From contig JAILON010000106.1 of the NCBI GenBank assembly GCA_024690865.1, positions 1 to 64,000 of the forward strand: a stretch of 64,000 bases of DNA. Direction: 5' to 3'. A program made the position numbers and the translations under genes. The notes under the pieces were generated by a model, which saw only the letters and a program-made list of their open reading frames with translations, ran no database searches and was not told the origin of the DNA. Source of the stretch: Treponema sp. (GTDB lineage Bacteria; Spirochaetota; Spirochaetia; Treponematales; Treponemataceae). Within the stretch, counting starts at the first letter, position 1; every line of letters begins with the position of its first letter. This document shows positions 7,596 through 16,302 of this stretch, in pieces.

Positions 7596-10500
7596 ATGTC
7601 ATCTTACAACGAAAGTGCCTATGAGAATGCCCTGATAGAACTGTTCGTAAACATGGGCTGGCAGCACGTGTACGGGCCGGACGTTGAGCGCGACTTGCAT
7701 TCCCCGCTGTACGATTCCGTCCTGGAAGAGTCGCTCCGCCGCCTGAATCCGGATGCCCCGGCACAGGCCCTTTCCGAAGCGCTGCTCAAGCTCCACCACT
7801 TTGAGAACGCCGAGCTGGTGAAAAAGAACGCGCTCTTCATGGACTACCTGCAGAACGGGATTGAGGTCAGCTACAGCGCGGACGGCAAGGCAAAATCCGC
7901 CATCATCTACATTGCCGATTATGAGAACGCGGGGAAAGGCGGCGACAGGAACTCCTACATCATCGCCAACCAGTGGACCTTCATGGAAAACTCCACCAAA
8001 CGGCCGGACATCCTGCTGTTCCTGAACGGGCTCCCGGTCTGCCTCTTTGAGCTGAAGTCCCCGAGCCGGGAGCAGACGGACGCGAGCGAGGCGTACACGC
8101 AGATCCGCAACTACATGCAGGAAATCCCCAGCATGTTCATCTACAACTGCATCTGCGTCATGTCCGACCAGCTGGTGAGCAAGGCGGGAACCATCACGAG
8201 CGGCGAGGACCGCTTCATGGAATGGAAATTGCAACGAAGTTCCCCGCGCAAGACGAAAGACGGCACCGCCGAATCCAAGACCCTCGCGGACTTCACGACT
8301 TTCTTTGAGGGCATCTTCCAGAAAGAACGGCTCCTGGACATCATCAGGAACTTCATCTGCTTCAACAATGACGGCGTGAGCAGCCATAAGATTCTTGCGG
8401 GCTACCACCAGTATTTTGCCGTCCGCAAGGCCGTCGAGCGCACCAAGCTCGCCGTAAGCGGTGACGGCAAAATCGGCGTGTTCTGGCATACGCAGGGCTC
8501 GGGCAAGTCCCTTTCCATGGTGTTCTACGCCCACCTCCTGCAGCAGGCGCTTGACAGTCCGACCATCGTCGTCATCACGGACCGCAACGATTTGGACAAC
8601 CAGCTCTTCGGCCAGTTCAGCAACTGCAAGGACTTCCTGCGGCAGGAAGCGGTTCAAGCGGAAAGCCGGGTGCACCTCAAGACGCTCCTTGAGGGCCGCA
8701 AGGCGAACGGCATCATCTTTACGACCATGCAGAAGTTCGAGGATGAGCCCGGAAAGGCAGAGAAGGCGTTGAGCGACAGGCGGAACATCATCGTCATGGC
8801 GGACGAGGCGCACCGCGGCCAGTACGGACTGAGCGAGAAAATCAAAACATCCCGCGACGGGAACGGCAACCTGATTGCCCGCCGCACGGTCGGCACGGCG
8901 CGGATTATCCGCGACTCCCTTCCCAACGCAAGCTACATCGGTTTTACCGGTACGCCGATTTCACGCGAGGACCGCAGCACCATCGAGGTCTTCGGCGACT
9001 ACATCGACGTTTACGATATGACGCAGGCCGTCCTGGACGGCGCGACCCGCCCGGTGTACTACGAGAGCCGGGTCATCAAACTGAAGCTCGACGATGCGGT
9101 CCTTGCCCGGATTGATGCCGAATACGACCTGCTCGCGCAGAACGCGGACGAGGAAGTCATCGAAAAGAGCAAGCGCGAGCTTGGCAAGATGGAGGAAATC
9201 CTCGGGGCCGAGAAAACAATCAATTCCCTTGTGGACGACATCCTGAAGCACTACGAGGAAGAGAGGCAGTACCTGTACACCGGCAAGGCGATGATCGTCG
9301 CGTACAGCCGCGCCATCGCAATGAAGATTTTTAACCGCATCCTTGAGCTGCGGCCCCGGTGGGCGGGTACGGCCACGACGGTTGCAATCAACAACAGGCA
9401 GATTACTGTTCCCGGCGACGATGCCCGCGTTGCCGTCGTCATGACGGAAAGCAACAAGGACCCGGAGGAATGGCGGGCCATCATCGGGAACAAGACCCAC
9501 AGGCAGGAGCTGGCGGCACGGTTCAAGGACAACGGCAGCCCGCTCAAAATCGCGATCGTCGTCGACATGTGGCTCACCGGTTTTGACGTGCCGTCCCTCG
9601 CGACGATGTACGTGTACAAGCCGATGGAAAGCTATAACCTCATGCAGGCGATTGCCCGCGTGAACCGGGTTTTCAAGGACAAGGAAGGCGGCCTTGTCGT
9701 GGATTACGTCGGCATTGCCAGCGCGCTCAAGCAGGCCATGAACGACTACACGGTGCGCGACCGCGAGAACTACGGCGAGATGGATGTCGCAAAACGAGCC
9801 TTCCCCAAGTTCCAGGAGAAGCTTGAGGTCTGCCGGAACCTCTTCTTTGGCTGTGACTATTCGGCTTTTTACGATGGAACTGCCTTGCAGCGCGGCATGA
9901 CAATCTCCGGGGCAGTAAACTTCATCATGGCCCCCGATAAGGAAGCGCAGAAGCAGGCCTTCATAAAGGAAGCCCTCATGCTCAGGCAGTCGCTCTCGCT
10001 CTGCTCGTCGATGGTCAAGGAGCAGATGCGGATGGAAGCGGCATTCTTCGAGTCCGTCCGCGTCCTTGTCATGCGCCTGATGTACAATGCGGGCGGCAAG
10101 AAATTCTCGCTCAAGGAAATCAATGACAGGATAAACGAGCTCCTCAAGCAGTCTGTAAAATCCGAGGGCGTGATAAACCTCTTCAGCGACGTGGGCGAGG
10201 AGTTCAATCTCTTTGACCCCAAGTTCCTTGCCGACGTTGCCGGGATGAAGAACAAGAACCTTGCCGTGGAAATGCTCAGGAAGCTCATCGACGAGCAGGT
10301 AAAGGTGTACAAGCGGACGAACCTCGTGAAATCAGAAAAGTTCAGCGTGCTGGTCCAGCAGGCCCTGAACCGCTACCTGAACGGCATGCTCACGAACGAG
10401 GAGGTCATTCAGGAAATGCTCCGCCTTGCAAAGGAGATGGCGGCCGCCAGCGCGGAAGGCAACAAGCTGGGCCTGAGCGATGAGGAGCTTGCCTTCTATG

Positions 10501-10850
10501 ATGCGCTCACGAAACCAGACGCGGTAAAGGACTTTTATTCCAACGAGGAGCTTGTCGCCCTGACCAGGGAACTGACGGAAACCCTCCGCAGGAACAAGAC
10601 GATTGACTGGCAGAAGAAGGAATCTGCCCGTGCCAGGATGCGCATGATTGTCAAGAAGCTTCTGAAGAAGTACAAATACCCGCCGGAAGGGCAGGAAGAC
10701 GCGCTCAAGACCGTCATCAGCCAGTGCGAGATGTGGACCGATGCGGCGGACGGCTTCATGGAACTTCCGCCGCAAGATGCAGGCTATGTGATTGACGGGG
10801 AGGCCGGCCTGCGGTACGTCGCGCAGGAAAGCCCGGCATACGGCAGCTAG
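7596..10850 (+). CDS. hsdR: Type I restriction enzyme subunit HsdR
   Basis: The 1084-residue motor and nuclease subunit cuts DNA after translocation. The N-terminal nuclease core has the Asp of RPDILLFLN and FELKSPS (about 137-155). Helicase motif I, TQGSGKS, is near residue 300. Motif II reads DEAH near 401, and FTGTP lies near 449. The C-terminal helical part would bind HsdM/HsdS. I chose the ATG at 7596 because GAGGAAAGG precedes it; an ATG at 7581 is in frame but lacks a ribosome site. The gene is GC-rich, unlike the accessory genes before it, so it belongs to the backbone. Confidence 0.95.
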   Translation: MSSYNESAYENALIELFVNMGWQHVYGPDVERDLHSPLYDSVLEESLRRLNPDAPAQALSEALLKLHHFENAELVKKNALFMDYLQNGIEVSYSADGKAKSAIIYIADYENAGKGGDRNSYIIANQWTFMENSTKRPDILLFLNGLPVCLFELKSPSREQTDASEAYTQIRNYMQEIPSMFIYNCICVMSDQLVSKAGTITSGEDRFMEWKLQRSSPRKTKDGTAESKTLADFTTFFEGIFQKERLLDIIRNFICFNNDGVSSHKILAGYHQYFAVRKAVERTKLAVSGDGKIGVFWHTQGSGKSLSMVFYAHLLQQALDSPTIVVITDRNDLDNQLFGQFSNCKDFLRQEAVQAESRVHLKTLLEGRKANGIIFTTMQKFEDEPGKAEKALSDRRNIIVMADEAHRGQYGLSEKIKTSRDGNGNLIARRTVGTARIIRDSLPNASYIGFTGTPISREDRSTIEVFGDYIDVYDMTQAVLDGATRPVYYESRVIKLKLDDAVLARIDAEYDLLAQNADEEVIEKSKRELGKMEEILGAEKTINSLVDDILKHYEEERQYLYTGKAMIVAYSRAIAMKIFNRILELRPRWAGTATTVAINNRQITVPGDDARVAVVMTESNKDPEEWRAIIGNKTHRQELAARFKDNGSPLKIAIVVDMWLTGFDVPSLATMYVYKPMESYNLMQAIARVNRVFKDKEGGLVVDYVGIASALKQAMNDYTVRDRENYGEMDVAKRAFPKFQEKLEVCRNLFFGCDYSAFYDGTALQRGMTISGAVNFIMAPDKEAQKQAFIKEALMLRQSLSLCSSMVKEQMRMEAAFFESVRVLVMRLMYNAGGKKFSLKEINDRINELLKQSVKSEGVINLFSDVGEEFNLFDPKFLADVAGMKNKNLAVEMLRKLIDEQVKVYKRTNLVKSEKFSVLVQQALNRYLNGMLTNEEVIQEMLRLAKEMAAASAEGNKLGLSDEELAFYDALTKPDAVKDFYSNEELVALTRELTETLRRNKTIDWQKKESARARMRMIVKKLLKKYKYPPEGQEDALKTVISQCEMWTDAADGFMELPPQDAGYVIDGEAGLRYVAQESPAYGS

Positions 10851-10930
10851 GCCGCACCGGGACGGCAAAGGGCTGAATCCGCAAGCTGCGGTCAAGGCCG
10901 AAAGATACGGGAATACAGGAGGAGAATCAC

Positions 10931-11779
10931 ATGGGCGACTGCAACAAAAAGACGAAGCTCTACCATTACACTGACTTCAACGCGATGCGGGGAATCATCA
11001 CCAACGGCGAGATATGGCTCTGGAACCTGCGGAGGATGAACGACAGTCAGGAGATGAAGTACTTCATCAAGGAGCTGAAAATCGCCGTGAGGAAGCGGCT
11101 TTCACGCGCGGAGTCCGACTGCATGGACTCGCTTTTCGCGGAGAACCTCAAGGACTTCGACTCGCTTTCAAGCTATGCGGCGTGCTTCAGCGAATACGCC
11201 GACGATGCGGCGCAATGGGCACGGTACGCCAAGAACGGCATGGGTGTATGCATCGCCTTCAACCGCGGGCTCCTGGCCCAAATCGGAGATGCCGGGCATG
11301 CCCCCCTCTGCCAGGTAAACTATTCCAGCAGCTGCGATGACATGGAAATCGTCCAGGAGCTCTGCCAGCTGATACAGGAATGTGCGGGCGCGGGTCCCCT
11401 CGCGAAAGAGAGCCCGCTGTCGGAGAAAACCAGGGACTTTTTCAACAGGCTGGTGACAAGCTCGCCCCTTTTCAAGCACCCCTCGTTCATCAGCGAGAAG
11501 GAATACCGCCTTGTCTCGCTGCCCTACAACGTGAGCGAATACCTCGGCGAGCCCCGCTTCTTCGTCGAGGAAACGAACATCAAGAAGTATTACGTGCTGA
11601 ACCTGCGCACGGTATGCGAGTTGCTCGGCCACCCCTACAGCGAAATCTTCGAGGAAATCTGCATCGGCCCACAGGCCCGCGTCACCCGGGAAGTCCTCGC
11701 CGACTACTTCGCCGCCACGGGCATCCCAGAACTGTGCGAAAAAATCAAAATCTCGGAATGCCCGCTCAGGAGGTTCTGA
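10931..11779 (+). CDS. DUF2971 family protein
   Basis: The 282-residue protein has the DUF2971 hallmarks. These are the opening KLYHYTDFNAMRGIITNGE, the LRRMNDSQE loop, and CFSEYADDAAQWARY followed by GVCIAFN around residues 75-110. The family is of unknown biochemical function, though several members sit near restriction or toxin genes. It has a strong ribosome site (AGGAGG) and follows hsdR by 80 bp in the same direction. A role in the defence locus is inferred from position only. Confidence 0.82.
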   Translation: MGDCNKKTKLYHYTDFNAMRGIITNGEIWLWNLRRMNDSQEMKYFIKELKIAVRKRLSRAESDCMDSLFAENLKDFDSLSSYAACFSEYADDAAQWARYAKNGMGVCIAFNRGLLAQIGDAGHAPLCQVNYSSSCDDMEIVQELCQLIQECAGAGPLAKESPLSEKTRDFFNRLVTSSPLFKHPSFISEKEYRLVSLPYNVSEYLGEPRFFVEETNIKKYYVLNLRTVCELLGHPYSEIFEEICIGPQARVTREVLADYFAATGIPELCEKIKISECPLRRF

Positions 11780-11783
11780 TTTG

Positions 11784-12278
11784 ATGATTCTGATAAGTAT
11801 CATCGCCATTTTTCTCGCGGCAGGCTATTTCCTTGCCCCAATTGTATTTACGAAATTCGTCATCTTCGGAGGCGCGAAGATGTCCCGTGCCGATCTTGAG
11901 GACATGAAATCCGCTCTGGAGGCCAAGAGCCACATCTGCGGGTGCATGGAGAAGGTCGCTGCGGAGTTTAAAAGCGTCCAGATGAAGCCTTCTTCGGCTT
12001 TCATTCTCTGCAAGGCTTCTGGAAAGATCGAAGAATTCATGGATATCTGTGACAAGCTTTCTGCTGCGATCAACCATACTGCCGGGATAGTTCATAAAAG
12101 CAATACGTGGTGGCTTAAGAGCTTTCGTAAGGCTGGAAGGGACCATGTGCGTTTTATCGACTCAATCCTTCACGATGACATCGTGACATATGGGAAATTC
12201 CATAAGCTTTACGAAGAGATTGGCCTTGCGGAAGTCTCAAAGGTATCTGAGATTTTGGAGAGCAAGGGGATCGTTTGA
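11784..12278 (+). CDS. Small membrane-anchored protein of unknown function
   Basis: The 164-residue protein begins with one hydrophobic segment (about residues 2-25), followed by a helical, lysine-rich domain with no family I recognise. The ATG at 11784 follows AGGAGG in the end of the DUF2971 gene. A TTG just before it would extend the frame by one codon. The 4-bp gap to the upstream stop suggests co-expression with the DUF2971 protein. The helical domain would lie in the cytoplasm or periplasm depending on anchor orientation, which cannot be decided. Confidence 0.7.
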   Translation: MILISIIAIFLAAGYFLAPIVFTKFVIFGGAKMSRADLEDMKSALEAKSHICGCMEKVAAEFKSVQMKPSSAFILCKASGKIEEFMDICDKLSAAINHTAGIVHKSNTWWLKSFRKAGRDHVRFIDSILHDDIVTYGKFHKLYEEIGLAEVSKVSEILESKGIV

Positions 12279-12416
12279 ACGGTTCCTCCATCATAGACCG
12301 TCCCCCCGCCCGCAAAAAAAAGGGCACCGCCCGGACAAGCCCGCAACACGTGGCGGACCATGGCCGGACGGCACCCACAGGACAGGGGAAGGCCGCAGGG
12401 ACTCTGGAGGCTGTCC

Positions 12417-13262
12417 CTACTCCTTCCCTCCCGTTCCTGCTAGCGACATGAGGAGTGCCCGCTGGCCCACCACAAACAGGACGGTAAAGGGAACCGCGAC
12501 CAGAAGGGCACCGGCCGCGAACATCGTGAAGTGGTCCGCCGCGCGGCCGTTTATCATTTCAAAGAGGCCGACCGCGAGGGTCTTCTTGTTGTCGGCCCGG
12601 AGCACCAGGCGCGGGAAGATGAAGTCCATCCAGGGGCCGGTGAAGCTGGTCAGTGCCAGGAAGACTATCTGCGGGCGGGCCGCCGGGACTACGACGCGGA
12701 TGAACGCCCCGAAAGGCGTGGCCCCGTCTATGTAGGCCGCCTCCGCGATGTCGCGCGGCACCGTGTCGAAGTAGCCCTTCATCAGCCATGAGTTGAAGGG
12801 TATGCTTCCCGTCGAATACACGAGGACCAGGCCCCAGAGGGTGTTCAGGGCGTTCAGCTTCCACAGGATGACGTAGGTCGCGATCATCCCGATGAAGCTG
12901 GGGAACATCTGCAGGATTATCATGGAGGCCATGACCGGCTTTTTGAAGGGGAACATGAAGCGGCTGAAGATGTAGCCGCACAGGCTGCACACGGACACCG
13001 TGATGACCATGTTCGCCGTCGCGATGATCAGCGTGTTCAGGTACCAGTGGAAGTAGTTCGTCTGGGTGAACAGCCGCTGGTACTGGTACAGCGACAGCTT
13101 CTGGCCGAAGGGCACGATGCTCGTGGAAGCCAGCGAGTTGGACTCCGAGAAGGATGCGCTCACCGTGAACGCCAGGGGGTACAGGACGGCCACAAGCTGC
13201 ACCAGCAGAACCGCCATCAGAAGGTATGCGACGAACGCGCCGCCGCTCTTGTTTTCTCTCAT
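12417..13262 (-). CDS. malG: Maltooligosaccharide ABC transporter permease, MalG-like
   Basis: The 281-residue inner-membrane permease has about six hydrophobic segments. The EAA loop contacting the ATPase starts at Glu174 (EAAYIDGATPFGAF, Gly180). It ends the operon GH13 enzyme, MalE-, MalF- and MalG-like. The start overlaps the end of the MalF-like gene by four bases. No ATPase gene is present in the window, so a shared MsmX/MalK-type ATPase elsewhere is expected. Maltose or maltodextrin as substrate is inferred from the MalF/MalG type and the GH13 neighbour. Confidence 0.9.
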   Translation of the reverse strand: MRENKSGGAFVAYLLMAVLLVQLVAVLYPLAFTVSASFSESNSLASTSIVPFGQKLSLYQYQRLFTQTNYFHWYLNTLIIATANMVITVSVCSLCGYIFSRFMFPFKKPVMASMIILQMFPSFIGMIATYVILWKLNALNTLWGLVLVYSTGSIPFNSWLMKGYFDTVPRDIAEAAYIDGATPFGAFIRVVVPAARPQIVFLALTSFTGPWMDFIFPRLVLRADNKKTLAVGLFEMINGRAADHFTMFAAGALLVAVPFTVLFVVGQRALLMSLAGTGGKE

Positions 13263-14623
13263 AGCTCACCGTCCTTGAACGCTTTCGTATGCGTAAAGTT
13301 ATACAGTGCGAAGGGAACCAGCACGATGAACACCAGTATGGACAGGACCGAGGCCAGCTGGTACTGGTTGGGCGTGTTCATCGTCAGCTTGTAGATCCAT
13401 GAAATCAGGAGGTCGGTCGCACCCGCCTGCGTGGAAATCGTCAGGTTCTCCTGGCCCAGCATCAGGTTGGGGCCGCCGCTCGTCAGGAAGAAGACCGCCC
13501 CGAAATTGTTGATGTTGCCCGCGAACTGCATTATCAGCGTGGGCTTCAGCTGGTACATCACGAGGGGGAGGGTTATGCTCCTGAACGACTGCAAGCCGGA
13601 AGCCCCGTCAATCTGGGCGGCCTCGTAGAGGGACTGGGAGATTGCGGTCATGGCGCTCGTCGTCAGGATCATGCTGTAGGGGAATCCTATCCAGATGTTC
13701 ACGAGGACGAGGGTCAGCTTGGCCAGCGCCGGATTGGACAGCCAGGGGATGTTCTGGGTTATCAGGCCCAGGTACTGCAGGGTCCGGTTTATGGGGCCGA
13801 AGGTGCCGTTCAGCAGGTTGGCCCAGACGAAGAGCGAGAGCATCTGCGGAATCGCATACGGCAGGATGAAGACTGTCCTAAAGAATTTAGGCAGGATGAT
13901 CCTGCGGTTCTGCAGGATGACCGCAAAGAAAAAGCCAACGAAGAAGCAGCTGAGCGTGGAAAGGAAGGCCCACACGAGCGTCCATACGGCGACCCTGCCG
14001 AACGCCTTGGGCCAGTTGCCGCCCAGCTTGCTTGAGAACATCGTCCTGAAGTTCTCAAACCCCACCCAGTCCACCAGGTTCTTGGGCGGAATGTGGTCCG
14101 GCGAGGAATAGTTGGTGAATGCTATGAGGGCCGAAAAGAGGAGCGGAATCAGCGTGAATATCGAGATCATGATGATTGCTGGGGAGATGGACAGGACGGG
14201 GAAGGTCTTCGTGGCCAGATGGTTCCGCGTCTCACGCATCGTCGGGTAGCTGCCCCGGTCCGCAATCTCGCTCCCGTCCCGGCCCGCGCTCCGTATCTGC
14301 GCAACATAGATGAAAGCGAATATCGCTAGGATGACCAGCGTGAACAGGCCCTCGATGAGCATGAAGACGGAATGGTCCAGCAGCTTTATCGGGGTCCCCG
14401 CAGGCTTGGGCGAACCGAGGGTCACAATTCCCCTAAGGCTTCTAGGTATCGCACATCCCGCAAGGGGCGTGCAGCACAGGATGACAAGCAGCTCGAACAC
14501 AGCCAAAAGCCCTCCCCGCACATACTGGCGCAGGTAGAGCAGCTGTCCCAGGCCCATGAAGCAGCAGGAGGCCGTCTTCGCCTTCCTGCCCAGCATGGGA
14601 TCTATACTTTTTCTATCACTCAT
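13259..14623 (-). CDS. malF: Maltooligosaccharide ABC transporter permease, MalF-like
   Basis: The 454-residue permease is of the long MalF type. An N-terminal membrane hairpin (about 20-110) precedes the transport core. The EAA loop near residue 335 reads LYEAAQIDGASGLQSF. The neighbouring PLVMYQLKP stretch is also typical. It pairs with the MalG-like permease, whose start overlaps its stop. A 317-bp spacer with a 7-bp hairpin separates it from the solute-binding protein gene, a common way to make more binding protein than permease. Confidence 0.9.
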   Translation of the reverse strand: MSDRKSIDPMLGRKAKTASCCFMGLGQLLYLRQYVRGGLLAVFELLVILCCTPLAGCAIPRSLRGIVTLGSPKPAGTPIKLLDHSVFMLIEGLFTLVILAIFAFIYVAQIRSAGRDGSEIADRGSYPTMRETRNHLATKTFPVLSISPAIIMISIFTLIPLLFSALIAFTNYSSPDHIPPKNLVDWVGFENFRTMFSSKLGGNWPKAFGRVAVWTLVWAFLSTLSCFFVGFFFAVILQNRRIILPKFFRTVFILPYAIPQMLSLFVWANLLNGTFGPINRTLQYLGLITQNIPWLSNPALAKLTLVLVNIWIGFPYSMILTTSAMTAISQSLYEAAQIDGASGLQSFRSITLPLVMYQLKPTLIMQFAGNINNFGAVFFLTSGGPNLMLGQENLTISTQAGATDLLISWIYKLTMNTPNQYQLASVLSILVFIVLVPFALYNFTHTKAFKDGEL

Positions 14624-14940
14624 AGGTCTCCCTCTGAATTACGTTTTATGCAGTCCTTGGCGCGGCGCGGCTGCGGGAAGGGCACTTCTGCCGCAGGTCC
14701 GTCGGCCCCTGCGCAAATGCAGCCGGGCTGCAGGACGGGCAGCCCCCACGCAAATGCAACCGGGCGCTGCCCCGCAAAGACAGTTCGGCCCCTGCGCAAA
14801 GCCTTTCCGCGAGGAAAAGGCCCCGCGGGAAAGGGCAGCCGGACCGCAGAAAAATCTCCCGGCCACTCCAGTCGCGTCCGAAACGCCCCCGCGCAAATAC
14901 CCCGCACATTCCCGCAGCTTAGCCTAATACAGCTAGGCTA
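14624..14940 (-). other. Spacer between malE-like and malF-like genes with degenerate repeats
   Basis: This GC-rich 317-bp spacer carries no credible gene, although several frames are open by composition. It contains a degenerate motif, CGCAAATGCA-rCCGGGC, in two good copies (about 14714-14735 and 14749-14770), with shorter CGCAAA echoes near 14795 and 14892. The hairpin at 14920-14940 follows the malE-like stop directly. Confidence 0.5.
14920..14940 (-). terminator. Intra-operon hairpin after the malE-like gene
   Basis: TAGCCTA-gctgtat-TAGGCTA forms a 7-bp stem immediately after the stop codon, with no T-tract. It may stabilise the upstream mRNA or cause partial termination before the permease genes. 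Confidence 0.4.
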
Positions 14941-16119
14941 TTATTTCGCAGCCTCCATCGCAGCGGCGGCGGCGTCCAGGTCGCGCTCCACGTCATCTCC
15001 GTCCCAGATTCCCGCGTAGGCGCTGGCCATAGCGGACCAATAGGTTCCCATCTGCGAGATGGTTGGCATGGGGACCGCGTAGGCGGCCTGGGCAAGGATG
15101 CCCTTGCTCAGGGGATCGCTTATCTCTATGTCCGACCGCGGGGGAATCTGGTTGGTAATCTCGAATCTCTTGGACAGGGCCTCCTTGCTCATCAGGAAGC
15201 GGGCAAAGGCCTCAGCCTCCTTGGGATGCTCGGTATAGGCGCTCACGAAGGCGAGCCTGACGCCGGAGAAGGAAGTCGCTGGCTTGCCGTTTCCAAATCC
15301 GGGCAGGGTAGTTATGCCGTAGTTCTTCACGGTCTTGTTGAAGTCATTGACCTTCCAGGGGCCGGTGATGACCATGGGGGCGGTGCCCTGCTCAAAGGCC
15401 GAGTTGCAGAAGTCGTCGGTCATGTCGGCGGAAGGCACGTCCAGGATCTTCGCCCGCAGGTCCTGGAAATACTTGAGTCCCTTTATGGTCGAAGGGCTGT
15501 TTATGTTGTGCTGGTTCTTGTCGTCGCCCTTGGGGCCGAACAGCTGGGATCCGTAGGCCGTCATGAAAATATATGAGTAGTAGGCGTTGCCGACGCCCCA
15601 GACAAGGGCGTAGCGGTTCTGGTTCTTGTCGTTCCAGCCCTTGGCGTAGTCCACGACCTCGTCCCAGGTCTTGGGCGGGTCCTTGATGATGTCCTTGTTG
15701 TAGAAGAGGGCATAGGTTTCGATGGACAGGGGATAGCCGTACACCGTGCCGTCGTAGCTGGCCGCGGTCTTCGCCGCGTCCACGAAGTCGCCGATGAAGG
15801 CCGGATCGGTCGCCGCCATGACGTGGCCGCCCGCGACGAGGGCTCCGATGTGGTCATGCGGAGCGACGAAGATGTCCGCGCCTACCCCGGCGGGGCCGTC
15901 CAGCTCTATCTTCGCCCGCGCGTCCGGGGCAGCGACGGGCTCGTACTCGATGGTGATGCCGGGATTCTTCTTGCTGTACTCCGCAGCGGCCCATTCCATG
16001 AACTGCCGCTCGGGTCCGTCGGACTCCCACATCTTGAGCGACACTTTCTTGCCGCCACATGACGACAACAGCGCACAGGCACAAACGGCAGCACAGCAGA
16101 TGCCTAAACTTCTTTTCAT
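14941..16119 (-). CDS. malE: Maltooligosaccharide-binding lipoprotein, MalE-like
   Basis: The 392-residue extracellular solute-binding protein starts with a lipoprotein signal and a lipobox ending in Cys21 (LLSSC). The family-1 sugar-binding fold follows, with PLSIETYALFYNKDI, PKTWDEVV and VITGPWKVNDF segments. It would hand maltodextrins to the MalF/MalG-like permeases. I chose the ATG at 16119 because GGAGG precedes it and the signal peptide begins there; the longer frame to 16284 has neither. It follows the GH13 gene by 183 bp in the same operon. Confidence 0.9.
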   Translation of the reverse strand: MKRSLGICCAAVCACALLSSCGGKKVSLKMWESDGPERQFMEWAAAEYSKKNPGITIEYEPVAAPDARAKIELDGPAGVGADIFVAPHDHIGALVAGGHVMAATDPAFIGDFVDAAKTAASYDGTVYGYPLSIETYALFYNKDIIKDPPKTWDEVVDYAKGWNDKNQNRYALVWGVGNAYYSYIFMTAYGSQLFGPKGDDKNQHNINSPSTIKGLKYFQDLRAKILDVPSADMTDDFCNSAFEQGTAPMVITGPWKVNDFNKTVKNYGITTLPGFGNGKPATSFSGVRLAFVSAYTEHPKEAEAFARFLMSKEALSKRFEITNQIPPRSDIEISDPLSKGILAQAAYAVPMPTISQMGTYWSAMASAYAGIWDGDDVERDLDAAAAAMEAAK

Positions 16120-16302
16120 ACTGAACCTCCTGGGCCCCAAGCTTTCGGGTCCCACTTTTATAATTTTGACCAGCTCCAGAAGCCCGGCGCACAAAAAACG
16201 CAAGAACTCCCTGAAGCCGCATTTCCCATGATTCCCGCCGGAAAACGCCGGCATCGGATGACAAGGTCTGGCACCGCCAGGCAAAGCCAGACACCGCCGG
16301 AG

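Noticed and set aside
12311-12332. Terminator after the malG-like gene (GGGC-GGT-GCCC followed by eight T on the minus strand)
   Set aside because: The T-run is good, but the stem is only 4 bp, too weak to call.
12559-13269. His/Arg/Gly-rich frame over the malG-like gene
   Set aside because: It is an out-of-frame shadow of the permease gene.
14620-14927. Open frames on both strands between malE-like and malF-like genes
   Set aside because: All are Ala/Gly/Arg/Pro-rich with no ribosome site and overlap each other; they follow from high GC.
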